A DNA stretch of 64,000 nucleotides from Streptomyces canus (lineage in GTDB: Bacteria > Actinomycetota > Actinomycetes > Streptomycetales > Streptomycetaceae): positions 62,001 to 126,000 of the forward strand of contig NZ_KQ948665.1 of the NCBI RefSeq assembly GCF_001514145.1, in the 5' to 3' direction. Positions 8,067 to 16,749 of the stretch are shown piece after piece. The position numbers were made by a program, and so were the translations under genes. The number at the start of each line of letters is the position of its first letter. Position 1 is the stretch's first letter. The notes under the pieces were generated by a model, which was not told the DNA's origin, did no database searches, and saw nothing but the letters and a program-made list of their open reading frames with translations.

Positions 8067-8444
8067 TCAGCCGGCGGAAAAGGCGGTGTACTCGTCGGCG
8101 GAGAGCAGGTCGGCCGGCTCCTCGGCGACGCGTACCTTGAACAGCCAGCCGCCCTCGAAGGGGGCGGAGTTCACCAGCGCCGGGTCGCTCACGACGTCCT
8201 CGTTGACCTCGGTGACCTCACCGGAGACGGGGGAGTACAGGTCGCTGACCGACTTGGTCGACTCCAGCTCGCCGCAGGTCTCGCCCGCGGTCACCGTGTC
8301 ACCGACCTCCGGGAGCTGGACGAAGACGACATCGCCGAGCGCGTTGGCCGCGTGCTCGGTGATGCCGACCGTCGAGACGCCGTCCTCGGCGCCCGACAGC
8401 CACTCGTGCTCCTTGCTGTAGCGCAGCTGCTGCGGGTTGCTCAT
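8067..8444 (-). CDS. gcvH: Glycine cleavage system H protein
   Basis: Lipoyl carrier that shuttles the aminomethyl group between the P, T and L proteins. 125 residues from the ATG at 8444 (preceded by AGGAGAATTCAGACC). The hybrid motif is complete: 'YSKEHEWL' near the N-terminus and 'GELESTKSVSDLYSPVSGEV' with the lipoylated Lys about residue 63. The frame is open further upstream, but only this start gives the family N-terminus. It sits 98 bp downstream of gcvT and 14 bp upstream of glyA. The P protein (gcvP) is not in this operon and must be encoded elsewhere, as is usual in Streptomyces. Confidence 0.96.
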   Translation of the reverse strand: MSNPQQLRYSKEHEWLSGAEDGVSTVGITEHAANALGDVVFVQLPEVGDTVTAGETCGELESTKSVSDLYSPVSGEVTEVNEDVVSDPALVNSAPFEGGWLFKVRVAEEPADLLSADEYTAFSAG

Positions 8445-8542
8445 GGTCTGAATTCTCCTGTACGCGGGGGAGTGCTGATGAATGGGGGACTGCGGAAGAC
8501 GTGCGTGAGCAGCGACTCTGTGCTCAGCATCACCTACGACGG

Positions 8543-9676
8543 CTACTTCTGACGCTTGTAGAACGGGAGCGCCACGACCTCGTACGGCTCGTGACTGCCC
8601 CGGATGTCCACACCGACACCCGCCGTGCCCGGCGTCGCGTGCGCGGGGTCGACGTACGCCATCGCGATCGGCTTGCCCAGGGTGGGGGAGGGGGCACCGG
8701 AGGTGACCTCGCCGATCACCTCGCCGCCCGCGACGACCGCGTACCCGGCACGCGGGACCCGGCGGCCCTCGGCGATCAGCCCGACGAGGACGCGCGGCGG
8801 CTCGTGGTTCGCGTTCTCCGCGGCCTCGCGCAGGGCCGCGCGGCCCACGAAATCGCCCTCCTTCTCGAACTTCACCACCCGCCCGAGGCCCGCGTCGAAG
8901 GGGGTGAGGGAGGTCGACAGCTCGTGCCCATACAGCGGCATGCCCGCCTCCAGGCGCAGCGTGTCCCGGCAGGACAGCCCGCAGGGGACGAGCCCGACGC
9001 CCTCGCCCGCCTTGGTCAGCGCCTGCCACAGCTCGACCGCGTGCTCCGGCTTCACGAACAGCTCGAAGCCGTCCTCGCCGGTGTACCCGGTGCGGGCGAT
9101 CAGCGCGGGCACCCCGGCGACCGTGCCGGGCAGACCGGCGTAGTACTTCAGGCCGTCGAGGTCGGCGTCGGTCAGGGAGGCGAGGATCCCCGGCGCCTGA
9201 GGTCCCTGTACGGCGATCAGCGCATAGGCGTCCCGGTCGTCACGCACCTCGGCGTCGAAGCCGGCCGCGCGCTCGGTCAGCGCGTCCAGCACGACCTGGG
9301 CGTTGGAGGCGTTGGCGACCACCAGGTATTGAGAAGAAGCGGCCTCGGTGTCCGCGAGCCGGTAGACGATCAGGTCGTCCAGGATGCCGCCGTCGGCCTG
9401 GCAGATCATGGTGTAGCGGGCGCGGCCGACACCCACGGACGCGATGTTGCCGACGAGGGCGAAGTTCAGCAGCTCGGCCGCCTGCGGCCCGGTCACGGTG
9501 ATCTCGCCCATGTGGGAGAGGTCGAAGAGCCCGGCCTTCGTGCGCACGGCGTTGTGCTCGTCGCGCTCGGAGCCGTAGCGCAGGGGCATGTCCCAGCCGG
9601 CGAAGTCGGTCATGGTCGCGCCCAGCGAGCGGTGCAGGGCGTCGAGCGCGGTACGACGGGATTCGGTGCTGCTCAT
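8543..9676 (-). CDS. gcvT: Glycine cleavage system aminomethyltransferase (T protein)
   Basis: Transfers the methylene group from aminomethyl-lipoyl-GcvH to THF with release of ammonia. 377 residues from the ATG at 9676 ('SSTESRRTALDALHRSLGA', then 'TDFAGWDMPLRYGS'). An in-frame start at 9739 lies inside the riboswitch and would add 21 non-family residues. Motifs include 'LFDLSHMGEI', 'DGGILDDLIVYR' and 'CRDTLRLEAGMPLYGHEL'. First gene of the operon, 48 nt downstream of a tandem glycine riboswitch. A purine-rich GGGAGA lies about 11 nt before the start codon. Confidence 0.96.
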   Translation of the reverse strand: MSSTESRRTALDALHRSLGATMTDFAGWDMPLRYGSERDEHNAVRTKAGLFDLSHMGEITVTGPQAAELLNFALVGNIASVGVGRARYTMICQADGGILDDLIVYRLADTEAASSQYLVVANASNAQVVLDALTERAAGFDAEVRDDRDAYALIAVQGPQAPGILASLTDADLDGLKYYAGLPGTVAGVPALIARTGYTGEDGFELFVKPEHAVELWQALTKAGEGVGLVPCGLSCRDTLRLEAGMPLYGHELSTSLTPFDAGLGRVVKFEKEGDFVGRAALREAAENANHEPPRVLVGLIAEGRRVPRAGYAVVAGGEVIGEVTSGAPSPTLGKPIAMAYVDPAHATPGTAGVGVDIRGSHEPYEVVALPFYKRQK

Positions 9677-9723
9677 CGGACGGTCGTCTCCCAAGGATCC
9701 AAGGCATGACGGGCGAGGGCTTT

Positions 9724-9925
9724 CCTCCCCATCTGTCATCGGAACCTGAGAGGTTCGCCCTGATCACGAAATGATCCGGGCTTGCACCGTGGGTGGAGCC
9801 GCCTTCGAGTCGGCGGCCCGCTTTTCAGATGTGCCTCGCCCGCGCGGTAACGGGGCCTGAGAGATTCAAGGGAGGGACTTGCTCCTTCGGCGCCCGGGTA
9901 CACGTACCCAGGACTCTCCCGCGCG
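9724..9925 (-). ncRNA. Tandem glycine riboswitch upstream of gcvT
   Basis: On the minus strand, aptamer 1 begins GGGAGAGTCC (9920-9911). It contains GGCGCCGAAGGAGCAA and closes at AATCTCTCAGGCCCC. After a linker, aptamer 2 carries the Cys-codon-like 'GGTGCAAGCCCGGATC' region, 'GAACCTCTCAGGTTCC', and ends in GATGACAGATGGGGAGGAAA. These conserved blocks define the gcvT (glycine) riboswitch class, which binds glycine cooperatively and normally switches glycine-cleavage genes on. The two CTCTCAGG boxes fall at about 9859-9852 and 9752-9745. Confidence 0.93.
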
Positions 9926-10100
9926 GATTCAAGCGGCCGGTATGCAGTTGGCGCGGACATCATTGCACGCCTCGCACGCGTCCGGCAGGGCGGCGTCTGT
10001 AACCAGCTTGTGGCGGTACGACTACAGAAAAGCGAGAGATCGTCCATTACCTTCTCTTTACGCTCGGTGGGGAGGGAGAACCCGACCCCGGAGGAGGACG

Positions 10101-10775
10101 ATGACGGTGGACAGGACCACGGCGTACGCGACGACCTCGGGCATCGCGCTGCCGGAGCAGCCCGCGGCCCCGGCCGTCGAGCTCCGCGGCGCATGCCACA
10201 CCCCGGTCGTCCGCGACCTGCGCGACCGCGCGGGCCGCAGTCCGCACGCCCTGCTCTTCGGCCCCAGGGACCTCGTCGTCATCACCGGCCTGCCCGGCAG
10301 CGGCAAGTCCACGCTGATGAGGCGTGCGGTGGGCGGGATCCGGATCGACTCCCAGGACACCCGCGACCGCTGGGACGGCCGGCTGTCCCGCTTGCTGCCG
10401 TACGCCGTCTACCGCCCCCTGGTCCGGCTCGCGCACTACGCCGGACTGCGCAGCGCCCTGCGCTCCGGCGAGGGAGTCGTCGTCCACGACTGCGGGACCC
10501 AGGCCTGGGTGCGCGGCTGGCTGGCCCGCGAGGCCCGGCGCCGGGGCGGCACCCTGCATCTGCTGCTGCTCGACGTCACGGCGGACACCGCGCTGGAGGG
10601 CCAGCGCGAGCGCGGCCGGGGCGTCTCGCGGTACGCCTTCCTGCGGCACCGGGGCGCGGCCGCCCGGCTGATCCGCTCCGTGGAGCGCGGTGACATGCCC
10701 CCGGGCTGCGGTTCGGCGGTGCTGATCGACCGGGACGCCGCGGACGTGCTGCGGCGGATCGGCTTCACGGGCTGA
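10101..10775 (+). CDS. AAA-family P-loop kinase-like ATPase
   Basis: 224 residues from the ATG at 10101, preceded by GGAGGA seven bases upstream; the open frame further 5' runs through the riboswitch region and is not coding. The Walker A motif 'GLPGSGKST' is at about residues 62-70. It is followed by 'SQDTRDRWDGRLSR' and an Arg-rich lid region ('AREARRRGGTLHLLLLDV'), the layout of zeta-toxin/gluconate-kinase-like small-molecule kinases annotated in Streptomyces only as AAA family ATPase. Substrate unknown. It is divergent from the gcv operon and 91 bp upstream of the SseB pair. Confidence 0.8.
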   Translation: MTVDRTTAYATTSGIALPEQPAAPAVELRGACHTPVVRDLRDRAGRSPHALLFGPRDLVVITGLPGSGKSTLMRRAVGGIRIDSQDTRDRWDGRLSRLLPYAVYRPLVRLAHYAGLRSALRSGEGVVVHDCGTQAWVRGWLAREARRRGGTLHLLLLDVTADTALEGQRERGRGVSRYAFLRHRGAAARLIRSVERGDMPPGCGSAVLIDRDAADVLRRIGFTG

Positions 10776-10866
10776 CGCGGACGGGTTTGCCGGGCTGAGC
10801 CACCTTTCCACCGCACCCGCTAGCCTTTCAGCCACATCAGTAGGTTCACAGCAGGCGGTCAGACAG

Positions 10867-11661
10867 ATGGACTTCCCGGCGGATCTTCCCGCGGACTTTC
10901 CGGCACCGGCACACCCGCACCCTCATCCGCACGGCGGATGGCCCGGCAACGAACTGGAGGAGGTGCTCTCGGCCTCCCTCGGCATGCCCTCGGCGGGCGG
11001 CCGGATCATCGAGGTGCTCGGCCGCAGCTTCGTCTGGATCCCTCTGCCGAACGGCGGCGGTCCGCACAGCGGTCCCCTCGACCTGCCCACCCTGGAGATC
11101 GGAGGCCAGGCCTTCGTCCCGGTCTTCAGCTCCGAGGAGCAGCTCCGCCAGGTCGTCGGCAGCCATCTGTCGTTCACCATCGCTCCGGCGGTCGAGTTCG
11201 CCCGCGGCCTGCCCCCGCACGTGGGCATCGCGGTGAACCCCGACGGAGTGGTCGGCGTCCCCCTTCCGCCCGCCGCGGTCGCCGACCTCTGCCGCGTGGG
11301 CCGCACCCCGCTGGACGGCCCCAACACCGGTGGCCGGGTCAAGCTCTACGAGCCGGACTGGCAGGACGACCCGGTCGACTTCCTGGCAGCCGCTTCGGCC
11401 GAGTTCGCGGCCACGGGGGTGGTCCGCACGGCTCGCCGCTGCCTGGCCGCGATCGAAACGGCCGACCCGGTGATGTTCGTGGGCGTCGAACTCTCCCAGT
11501 GGGAGGGCGATCTGCGCACGCTCCCGATGGACGCCCTCGGCAGGGCACTGGGGACGACTCCGGTCCGCTGGCCGGTCAACCTGGTTCTGCTGGACGTGGC
11601 GGACGATCCGGTGGGCCACTGGATGCGCGAACAGGTGCGTCCCTTCTATACACAGGGCTGA
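10867..11661 (+). CDS. sseB: SseB-family protein (enhanced serine sensitivity)
   Basis: 264 residues from the ATG at 10867. After a His/Pro-rich N-terminus ('PAHPHPHPHG') comes an SseB N-terminal domain ('NELEEVLSASLGMP', 'RSFVWIPLPNGGGP', 'FVPVFSSEEQL'). An SseB C-terminal domain follows, ending 'DPVGHWMREQVRPFYTQG'. The E. coli namesake alters sensitivity to serine; its biochemical role is not established. The upstream region has a TAGCCT hexamer near 10821 that could be a -10 box. A second family member follows 79 bp downstream. Its closeness to a serine/glycine catabolic operon is suggestive. Confidence 0.85.
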   Translation: MDFPADLPADFPAPAHPHPHPHGGWPGNELEEVLSASLGMPSAGGRIIEVLGRSFVWIPLPNGGGPHSGPLDLPTLEIGGQAFVPVFSSEEQLRQVVGSHLSFTIAPAVEFARGLPPHVGIAVNPDGVVGVPLPPAAVADLCRVGRTPLDGPNTGGRVKLYEPDWQDDPVDFLAAASAEFAATGVVRTARRCLAAIETADPVMFVGVELSQWEGDLRTLPMDALGRALGTTPVRWPVNLVLLDVADDPVGHWMREQVRPFYTQG

Positions 11662-11740
11662 CGGCGCACGGATCCCGAGCTCGTGGGCGCTTAAGCTGGT
11701 TTCCTACTCGGGGCAACTTTTCAAGAAGGGGCGATACAGG

Positions 11741-12529
11741 GTGAGCGCCACCACGACCGACCAGGTCGAGCACATGCTGCGCCAGGTGACCCCCGGGCGC
11801 TACGACGCCTACGAGGCACTGCTGCGCGCCCTGGCGACCCCCAACTCCGGCCAGATCTGGATGCTCCTGTGGCACGGCCAGGCCGGCTCCCCGGACGCCC
11901 AGTACGGAAACATGGAGGTCGACGGCTACGGCTACGCCCCCTGTGTGACCTCGGCCCAGGAGCTGAGCGCCAGTGGCTGGAACCGCTCGTACGAAGTGGT
12001 CGACGGCATCGACGTGGCCCGCACCCTCTACCCCGACCAGTACGGCCTCTGGCTCAACCCGCACGCCCCCGGCGGCGGCCTCGGCATCCCCTGGCTCGAT
12101 CTGCGTCGCATCGCCACCGGCCTCGAGCGTCAGCCCGCGGGGCCGCTCAGGCTGTCGGAACCCGGCATCGAGATCCCCCAGTTCTACGCGCAGCTCGTGC
12201 AGAACGCCCACCGCACCCCGGCGGTCCGCTCACTGCGCCGCGCCTGGGTGCAGCCGGCGCTCGGGGCGCCGTATCTCGCGATCGGCCTGGACGTGTACGA
12301 CACCAGCCCCTCAGCCGTGGACTCGGTGCGCGCGATGATGCAGCAGTCCATCGGCGCCGTCCCGGACGGGCTCCCGGTGTCGACCGTGGCGATGTCCGAC
12401 GAGTACGACCCGGTGGCGCTGTGGATGCGCGCCGGCGCCCGTCCCTTCTACGACCGCGAGGCGCACGGAGCCCCCGCGCAGGCTCCGGCGGGCGGGTACG
12501 GCTACCCGTCGGCCCGTGGTGGTTACTGA
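11741..12529 (+). CDS. Second SseB-family protein
   Basis: 262 residues from a GTG at 11741, with GAAGGGGCGA about ten bases upstream. It has the two-domain SseB layout: 'LLRALATPNSGQIWMLLWHG' in the N-terminal domain, then a C-terminal domain ending 'DPVALWMRAGARPFYDREAH'. The close ends of the two neighbours ('DPVGHWMREQVRPFY' and 'DPVALWMRAGARPFY') indicate an old tandem duplication. A Gly/Tyr/Pro-rich tail follows ('GGYGYPSARGGY'). Function unknown beyond the family name. Confidence 0.82.
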   Translation: MSATTTDQVEHMLRQVTPGRYDAYEALLRALATPNSGQIWMLLWHGQAGSPDAQYGNMEVDGYGYAPCVTSAQELSASGWNRSYEVVDGIDVARTLYPDQYGLWLNPHAPGGGLGIPWLDLRRIATGLERQPAGPLRLSEPGIEIPQFYAQLVQNAHRTPAVRSLRRAWVQPALGAPYLAIGLDVYDTSPSAVDSVRAMMQQSIGAVPDGLPVSTVAMSDEYDPVALWMRAGARPFYDREAHGAPAQAPAGGYGYPSARGGY

Positions 12530-12865
12530 GAGCTACTATCACCTGTTCGACTCGTCCACGTAACGGCCACATTTCTTCGCGCGTAGATAACGGCAGATCA
12601 TCACGAAGATCGCCTGTTGTACCCTTTTGTCCCAACTCACATGCGTCCGAGAGGCGTTACCCGTTGTTCGGATAACGGAATCCCTCGTACTGCATCACGG
12701 TTACGCATACTTTCTTCGCCAGGCCTGGCGGGTGATCGCAGCGAAGCTGAAGACTCCCCAGGCAGACGCAGGATCAGACGTTCCCTGCGAGCTGAGCAAG
12801 TCGACAAAGCCGTAATCCACGGCAGGTGTAGGCCGGTCACCACCGGCGAGAGGGGTCGGGTCACT
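12530..12865 (+). promoter_or_regulatory. Leader/promoter region of the dpp operon
   Basis: 336 bp without a convincing gene. It holds several TAACGG/CCGTTA-type hexamers: CGTAACGG at 12559, GATAACGG at 12586 and 12671, and GGTTACG near 12700. It also has an inverted repeat GTTACCCG-ttgtt-CGGATAAC (12656-12676, one mismatch). These could be regulator sites for the peptide transporter; no factor can be named from the sequence. Confidence 0.35.
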
Positions 12866-13864
12866 GTGACCGCACCGATCGAGACCACCGGGGCGCAGGC
12901 CGAGGCGCAGCCGGAGGCTGTCCTCGTCGGCGTCGACAAGGGGCAGATCGAGGGCCGTTCCCTGGGGCAGATCGCCTGGTCCCGGTTCAAGAAGGACAAG
13001 GTGGCGGTCGCCGGCGGCGTGATCGTCATCCTGCTGGTCCTCCTCGCGGTGCTCTCCCGGCCCATCCAGGCCATGTTCGGCCTCGACCCGAACGCCCTGC
13101 ACCAGGATCTGATCGACCCCAACACCTCGCTGCCCAAGGGCGACTTCGGCGGCATGAGCTGGGACCACCCGCTCGGTGTGGAGCCGAAGTTCGGCCGCGA
13201 CATCGCCACCCGCATCCTCGAGGGCTCGTGGGTCTCGCTGGTCGTGGCCTTCGGCGCCACGATCCTGTCCAACACGATCGGCGCCGTGCTCGGCGTGGTC
13301 GCCGGCTACTACGGCGGACGGGTCGACACGATCATCAGCCGGCTGATGGACACCTTCCTGGCGTTCCCGCTGCTGCTGTTCGCCATCGCCATCTCGGCCA
13401 CGCTCCAGGGCGGTGCCTTCGGGCTCGAGGGCCTGCCGCTGCACATCAGCGTGCTGATCTTCGTGATCGGCTTCTTCAACTGGCCCTACCTGGGCCGCAT
13501 CGTCCGAGGCCAGACGCTGGCCCTGCGCGAGCGGGAGTTCGTCGACGCCTCGCGCGGGATGGGGGCCAGGGGGCCGTACATCCTCTTCCGGGAGCTGCTG
13601 CCGAACCTCGTCGGTCCGATCATCGTCTACTCGACGCTGCTCATCCCGACCAACATCCTCTTCGAGGCGTCGCTGAGCTTCCTCGGCGTCGGCATCCAGC
13701 CTCCCCAGGCCTCCTGGGGCGGCATGCTCAACCAGGCCGTCGACTTCTACCAGGTCGACCCGCAGTACATGATCGTGCCTGGTCTGGCCATCTTCGTGAC
13801 CGTCCTGGCGTTCAACCTGCTCGGTGACGGTCTCCGCGACGCTCTCGACCCGCGTAGCCGCTGA
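12866..13864 (+). CDS. dppC: Peptide ABC transporter permease (DppC/OppC type)
   Basis: 332 residues from a GTG at 12866, with GAGAGGGG about ten bases upstream; longer in-frame starts exist but extend into the AT-richer leader. An N-terminal cytoplasmic segment holds 'SLGQIAWSRFKKDKVAVAGG' (OppC N-domain), followed by the first membrane helix, an extracellular loop and five more helices. The EAA motif that contacts the ATPases is 'EFVDASRGMGARGPYILFRE'. It pairs with DppB to form the inner-membrane channel for oligopeptides. The operon order C-A-B-D-F, with the binding protein between the two permeases, is somewhat unusual compared with the classical A-B-C-D-F. Confidence 0.93.
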   Translation: MTAPIETTGAQAEAQPEAVLVGVDKGQIEGRSLGQIAWSRFKKDKVAVAGGVIVILLVLLAVLSRPIQAMFGLDPNALHQDLIDPNTSLPKGDFGGMSWDHPLGVEPKFGRDIATRILEGSWVSLVVAFGATILSNTIGAVLGVVAGYYGGRVDTIISRLMDTFLAFPLLLFAIAISATLQGGAFGLEGLPLHISVLIFVIGFFNWPYLGRIVRGQTLALREREFVDASRGMGARGPYILFRELLPNLVGPIIVYSTLLIPTNILFEASLSFLGVGIQPPQASWGGMLNQAVDFYQVDPQYMIVPGLAIFVTVLAFNLLGDGLRDALDPRSR

Positions 13865-13923
13865 CCCGCGACCGCGGTGAGAGTCCACCAGATTTCCGAC
13901 AATTGAAGGGGAAGCAGACCATC

Positions 13924-15672
13924 ATGCGAAGGTCAGCGCTGGCCGCAGTGGCGGCCATCGGCAGTGCGAGCCTGTTGCTCTCGGCTTGCAGCAAGGCCGA
14001 TGACAACGGTGAAGACGGGAACAAGTCGGCTGGGGCCAACGCAGCGACCAAGGGTGTCGTCAACGCCTCCACCCAGAAGGGTGGGACGGTCACGTACGAG
14101 TACTCCGACGTCCCGGACTCCTTCGATCCCGGCAACACGTACTACGCCTACATGTACAACCTCAGCCGGCTCTACGCCCGCCCGCTGATGACCTTCAAGC
14201 CCGGTCCGGGCGAGGAGGGCAACACGCTGGTACCGGACCTCGCCGCGAGCGCGGGCCAGCCCAGCGACGGCGGCAAGACCTGGACGTACAAGCTGCGCTC
14301 GGGCCTGAAGTACCAGGACGGCACCGCGATCACCTCGAAGGACGTCAAGTACGCCGTCGAGCGCTCCAACTTCGCGCGTGACGTGCTCTCGCTCGGTCCG
14401 AACTACTTCCAGCAGTTCCTGGCGGGCGGCAAGGACTACAAGGGTCCCTACAAGGACAAGAGCGCCGAGGGCCTGAAGTCCATCGAGACGCCGGACGACA
14501 CCACGATCGTCTTCAAGCTCAACACCGCCTTCCAGGAGTTCGACTACCTGGTCGCGACGCCGCAGACGGCGCCGGTCCCGCAGGCCAAGGACACCGGCAT
14601 CGACTACGTCAAGAGCATCGTGTCCTCGGGCTCGTACAAGTTCCAGAGCTACGACGAGGGCAAGCAGGCCGTCCTCGTCAAGAACGAGAACTGGGACCCG
14701 AAGACCGACCCGCTGCGCAAGCAGTACCCGGACAAGATCGTCGTCAAGCTGAAGGTCAACGCCGAGACGATCGACCAGGACGTCCAGGCCGGTGACGCGA
14801 TCGACCTCGGTGGTACCGGTGTCCAGGCCGCGACCCAGGCCAAGGTCGTCAACGACGCCAAGCTGAAGGCCAACACGGACAACACCTACGGTGGCCGTCT
14901 GGTCTACATGGCCATCAACACCCAGGTCGCGCCGTTCAACAACGTCGCCTGCCGCAAGGCCGTCGAGTACGCCGTCGACAAGGTCTCCGTGCAGACCGCC
15001 GAGGGCGGCCCGATCCGCGGTGACATCGCCTCCACCGTTCTGCCGCCGGACATCCCCGGCTACCAGAAGGCGGACGTCTACGCCACCACCGGCAACAAGG
15101 GTGACGTCGCCAAGGCCAAGGAGCAGCTGAAGGCCTGCGGCAAGACGACGATCAACACCAACATCTCGGCGCGCAGCGACCGTCAGCAGGAGATCGACGC
15201 GGCCACCGCGATCATCGCCTCGCTGAAGAAGGTCGGCATCAACGCCAGCCTGAAGCAGTACCCGTCGGGCAAGTACTTCACCGACTACGCCGGTGTCCCG
15301 ACCTTCGACAAGAAGCAGAACATCGGTCTGCACATGATGCAGTGGGGTGCCGACTGGCCGGGCGGCTACGGCTTCCTCCAGCAGATTCTGAACGGTGGCG
15401 CGATCGGCGCCTCCGGCAACACCAACCTCTCGTACCTCGATGACAAGCAGATCAACGAGGCGCTGGCCAAGGCGATCGCCACCGAGGACGAGACCGCGCG
15501 CAACGCCCAGTACGCCGCGATCGACAAGCGTGCGATGGACCTGGCGGCGCTCGTTCCGCTGACCTACTTCAAGGTTCTGCTGTTCCGCCCGGACAACTAC
15601 ACCAACCTGGTGTCCTCGGCGGCCTTCAGCGGTCAGTACGACTACCTCAACATCGGCACGACCAAGAAGTAG
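13924..15672 (+). CDS. dppA: Peptide ABC transporter substrate-binding lipoprotein
   Basis: 582 residues from the ATG at 13924, with AAGGGGAAG nine bases upstream; a TTG at 13903 is a weaker choice because it would lengthen the lipoprotein signal. Signal peptide with lipobox 'LLLSAC' (Cys about 20), so the protein is tethered outside the membrane. Family 5 solute-binding fold: 'GGTVTYEYSDVPDSFDPGNT', 'KTWTYKLRSGLKYQDGTAIT', and 'PFNNVACRKAVEYAVDK' in the second lobe. Unusually rich in Lys and Asn for this genome, as is common in highly expressed binding proteins. It precedes a strong hairpin that could uncouple its level from dppB. Confidence 0.94.
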   Translation: MRRSALAAVAAIGSASLLLSACSKADDNGEDGNKSAGANAATKGVVNASTQKGGTVTYEYSDVPDSFDPGNTYYAYMYNLSRLYARPLMTFKPGPGEEGNTLVPDLAASAGQPSDGGKTWTYKLRSGLKYQDGTAITSKDVKYAVERSNFARDVLSLGPNYFQQFLAGGKDYKGPYKDKSAEGLKSIETPDDTTIVFKLNTAFQEFDYLVATPQTAPVPQAKDTGIDYVKSIVSSGSYKFQSYDEGKQAVLVKNENWDPKTDPLRKQYPDKIVVKLKVNAETIDQDVQAGDAIDLGGTGVQAATQAKVVNDAKLKANTDNTYGGRLVYMAINTQVAPFNNVACRKAVEYAVDKVSVQTAEGGPIRGDIASTVLPPDIPGYQKADVYATTGNKGDVAKAKEQLKACGKTTINTNISARSDRQQEIDAATAIIASLKKVGINASLKQYPSGKYFTDYAGVPTFDKKQNIGLHMMQWGADWPGGYGFLQQILNGGAIGASGNTNLSYLDDKQINEALAKAIATEDETARNAQYAAIDKRAMDLAALVPLTYFKVLLFRPDNYTNLVSSAAFSGQYDYLNIGTTKK

Positions 15673-15696
15673 CCCCGGAAGGCAGGTGAAGGCATT

Positions 15697-15728
15697 GGTG
15701 CCCGTGGGCCTCGCGGCCCGCGGGCACC
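15697..15728 (+). terminator. Intra-operon hairpin between dppA and dppB
   Basis: GGTGCCCGTGGGCC (15697-15710), loop TCGC, GGCCCGCGGGCACC (15715-15728): a 14-bp stem with a single G-T mismatch. It lies 24 nt after dppA and 13 nt before the dppB start. Such hairpins protect the upstream mRNA end or attenuate read-through, allowing more binding protein than permease (inference). Confidence 0.6.
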
Positions 15729-15741
15729 AGCGCCGGTCCCC

Positions 15742-16749
15742 GTGATCTCGTACATCCTCCGTCGGACGTTCGCGGCAGTGATCCTGCTGCTGGTCGTCAC
15801 CGCGGTCACCTTCGCGATCTTCTTCCTGCTGCCGCGGATGGCCGGCCAGACCGCCGACCAGCTCGCGCAGCAGTACATCGGAAAGAGTCCGACGAAGGCC
15901 GACATCGCCGCGGTCAAGCAGAACCTCGGTCTGGACGAACCCCTGTACGCCCAGTACTGGCACTTCATCAAGGGGATCGTGGCCGGCGCCACCTACGACC
16001 TGGGTCCCACCACGGCGCACTGTGACGCGCCGTGCTTCGGCTACTCCTTCAAGAACCACGTCGCGGTGTGGCCGCAGCTCACCTCGCGCCTTCCGGTGAC
16101 CATCTCGCTGGCCGCCGGTGCCGCCGTCATGTGGCTGGTGTCCGGCGTGGTGATCGGTGTGATCTCCGCGCTCAAGCCGCGCAGCTTCTTCGACCGCGCC
16201 TTCATGGGCGTCGCGCTCGCCGGTGTCTCGCTGCCCATGTTCTTCACGGGCAACCTGGCGCTGCTGCTCTTCACCTACCAGTGGCCGATCTTCGGGCGAA
16301 CCTACGTACCGTTCACCGAGAATCCGGCCCAGTGGGCCAACACACTCTTCCCGGCCTGGTGCTCGCTGGCGCTGCTGTACTCCGCCATCTACGCGCGGCT
16401 GACCCGCTCGGGCATGCTGGAGACGATGAACGAGGACTTCATCCGCACGGCCCGCGCCAAGGGTCTGCGGGAGCGCAGGGTGGTGGCCCGGCACGGGCTG
16501 CGGGCCGCGCTGACCCCGATCATCACGGTCTTCGGCATGGACCTGGGTCTGCTGCTCGGCGGCGCCGTGATCACCGAGACGGTGTTCTCGCTGCCCGGCA
16601 TCGGCCAGTACGCGGTGCAGGGCATCACCGACAACGACCTGCCCCCGATCCTCGGCGTCACCCTGCTCGCCGCCTTCTTCGTCGTGATCGCAAATCTCCT
16701 GGTGGACCTGTTGTACGCCGCCGCCGACCCGCGGGTGAGGCTCTCGTGA
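15742..16749 (+). CDS. dppB: Peptide ABC transporter permease (DppB/OppB type)
   Basis: 335 residues from a GTG at 15742. It starts directly with a membrane helix ('ISYILRRTFAAVILLLVVTA', the OppB signature) and has about six helices. A large first periplasmic loop contains 'AHCDAPCFGYSF', and the EAA motif is 'DFIRTARAKGLRERRVVARH'. The C-terminus is 'LLYAAADPRVRLS'. The start lies 13 nt after the 14-bp hairpin. The stop overlaps the GTG of dppD (GTGA), indicating translational coupling. Confidence 0.94.
   Translation: MISYILRRTFAAVILLLVVTAVTFAIFFLLPRMAGQTADQLAQQYIGKSPTKADIAAVKQNLGLDEPLYAQYWHFIKGIVAGATYDLGPTTAHCDAPCFGYSFKNHVAVWPQLTSRLPVTISLAAGAAVMWLVSGVVIGVISALKPRSFFDRAFMGVALAGVSLPMFFTGNLALLLFTYQWPIFGRTYVPFTENPAQWANTLFPAWCSLALLYSAIYARLTRSGMLETMNEDFIRTARAKGLRERRVVARHGLRAALTPIITVFGMDLGLLLGGAVITETVFSLPGIGQYAVQGITDNDLPPILGVTLLAAFFVVIANLLVDLLYAAADPRVRLS

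Noticed and set aside
9736..10194. Minus-strand frame through the riboswitch region
   Set aside because: Conserved glycine aptamer sequence explains the region; the frame has no family resemblance.
13933..16494. 853-residue frame antisense to dppA/dppB
   Set aside because: Spans two clear transporter genes and the hairpin between them; no homology recognised.
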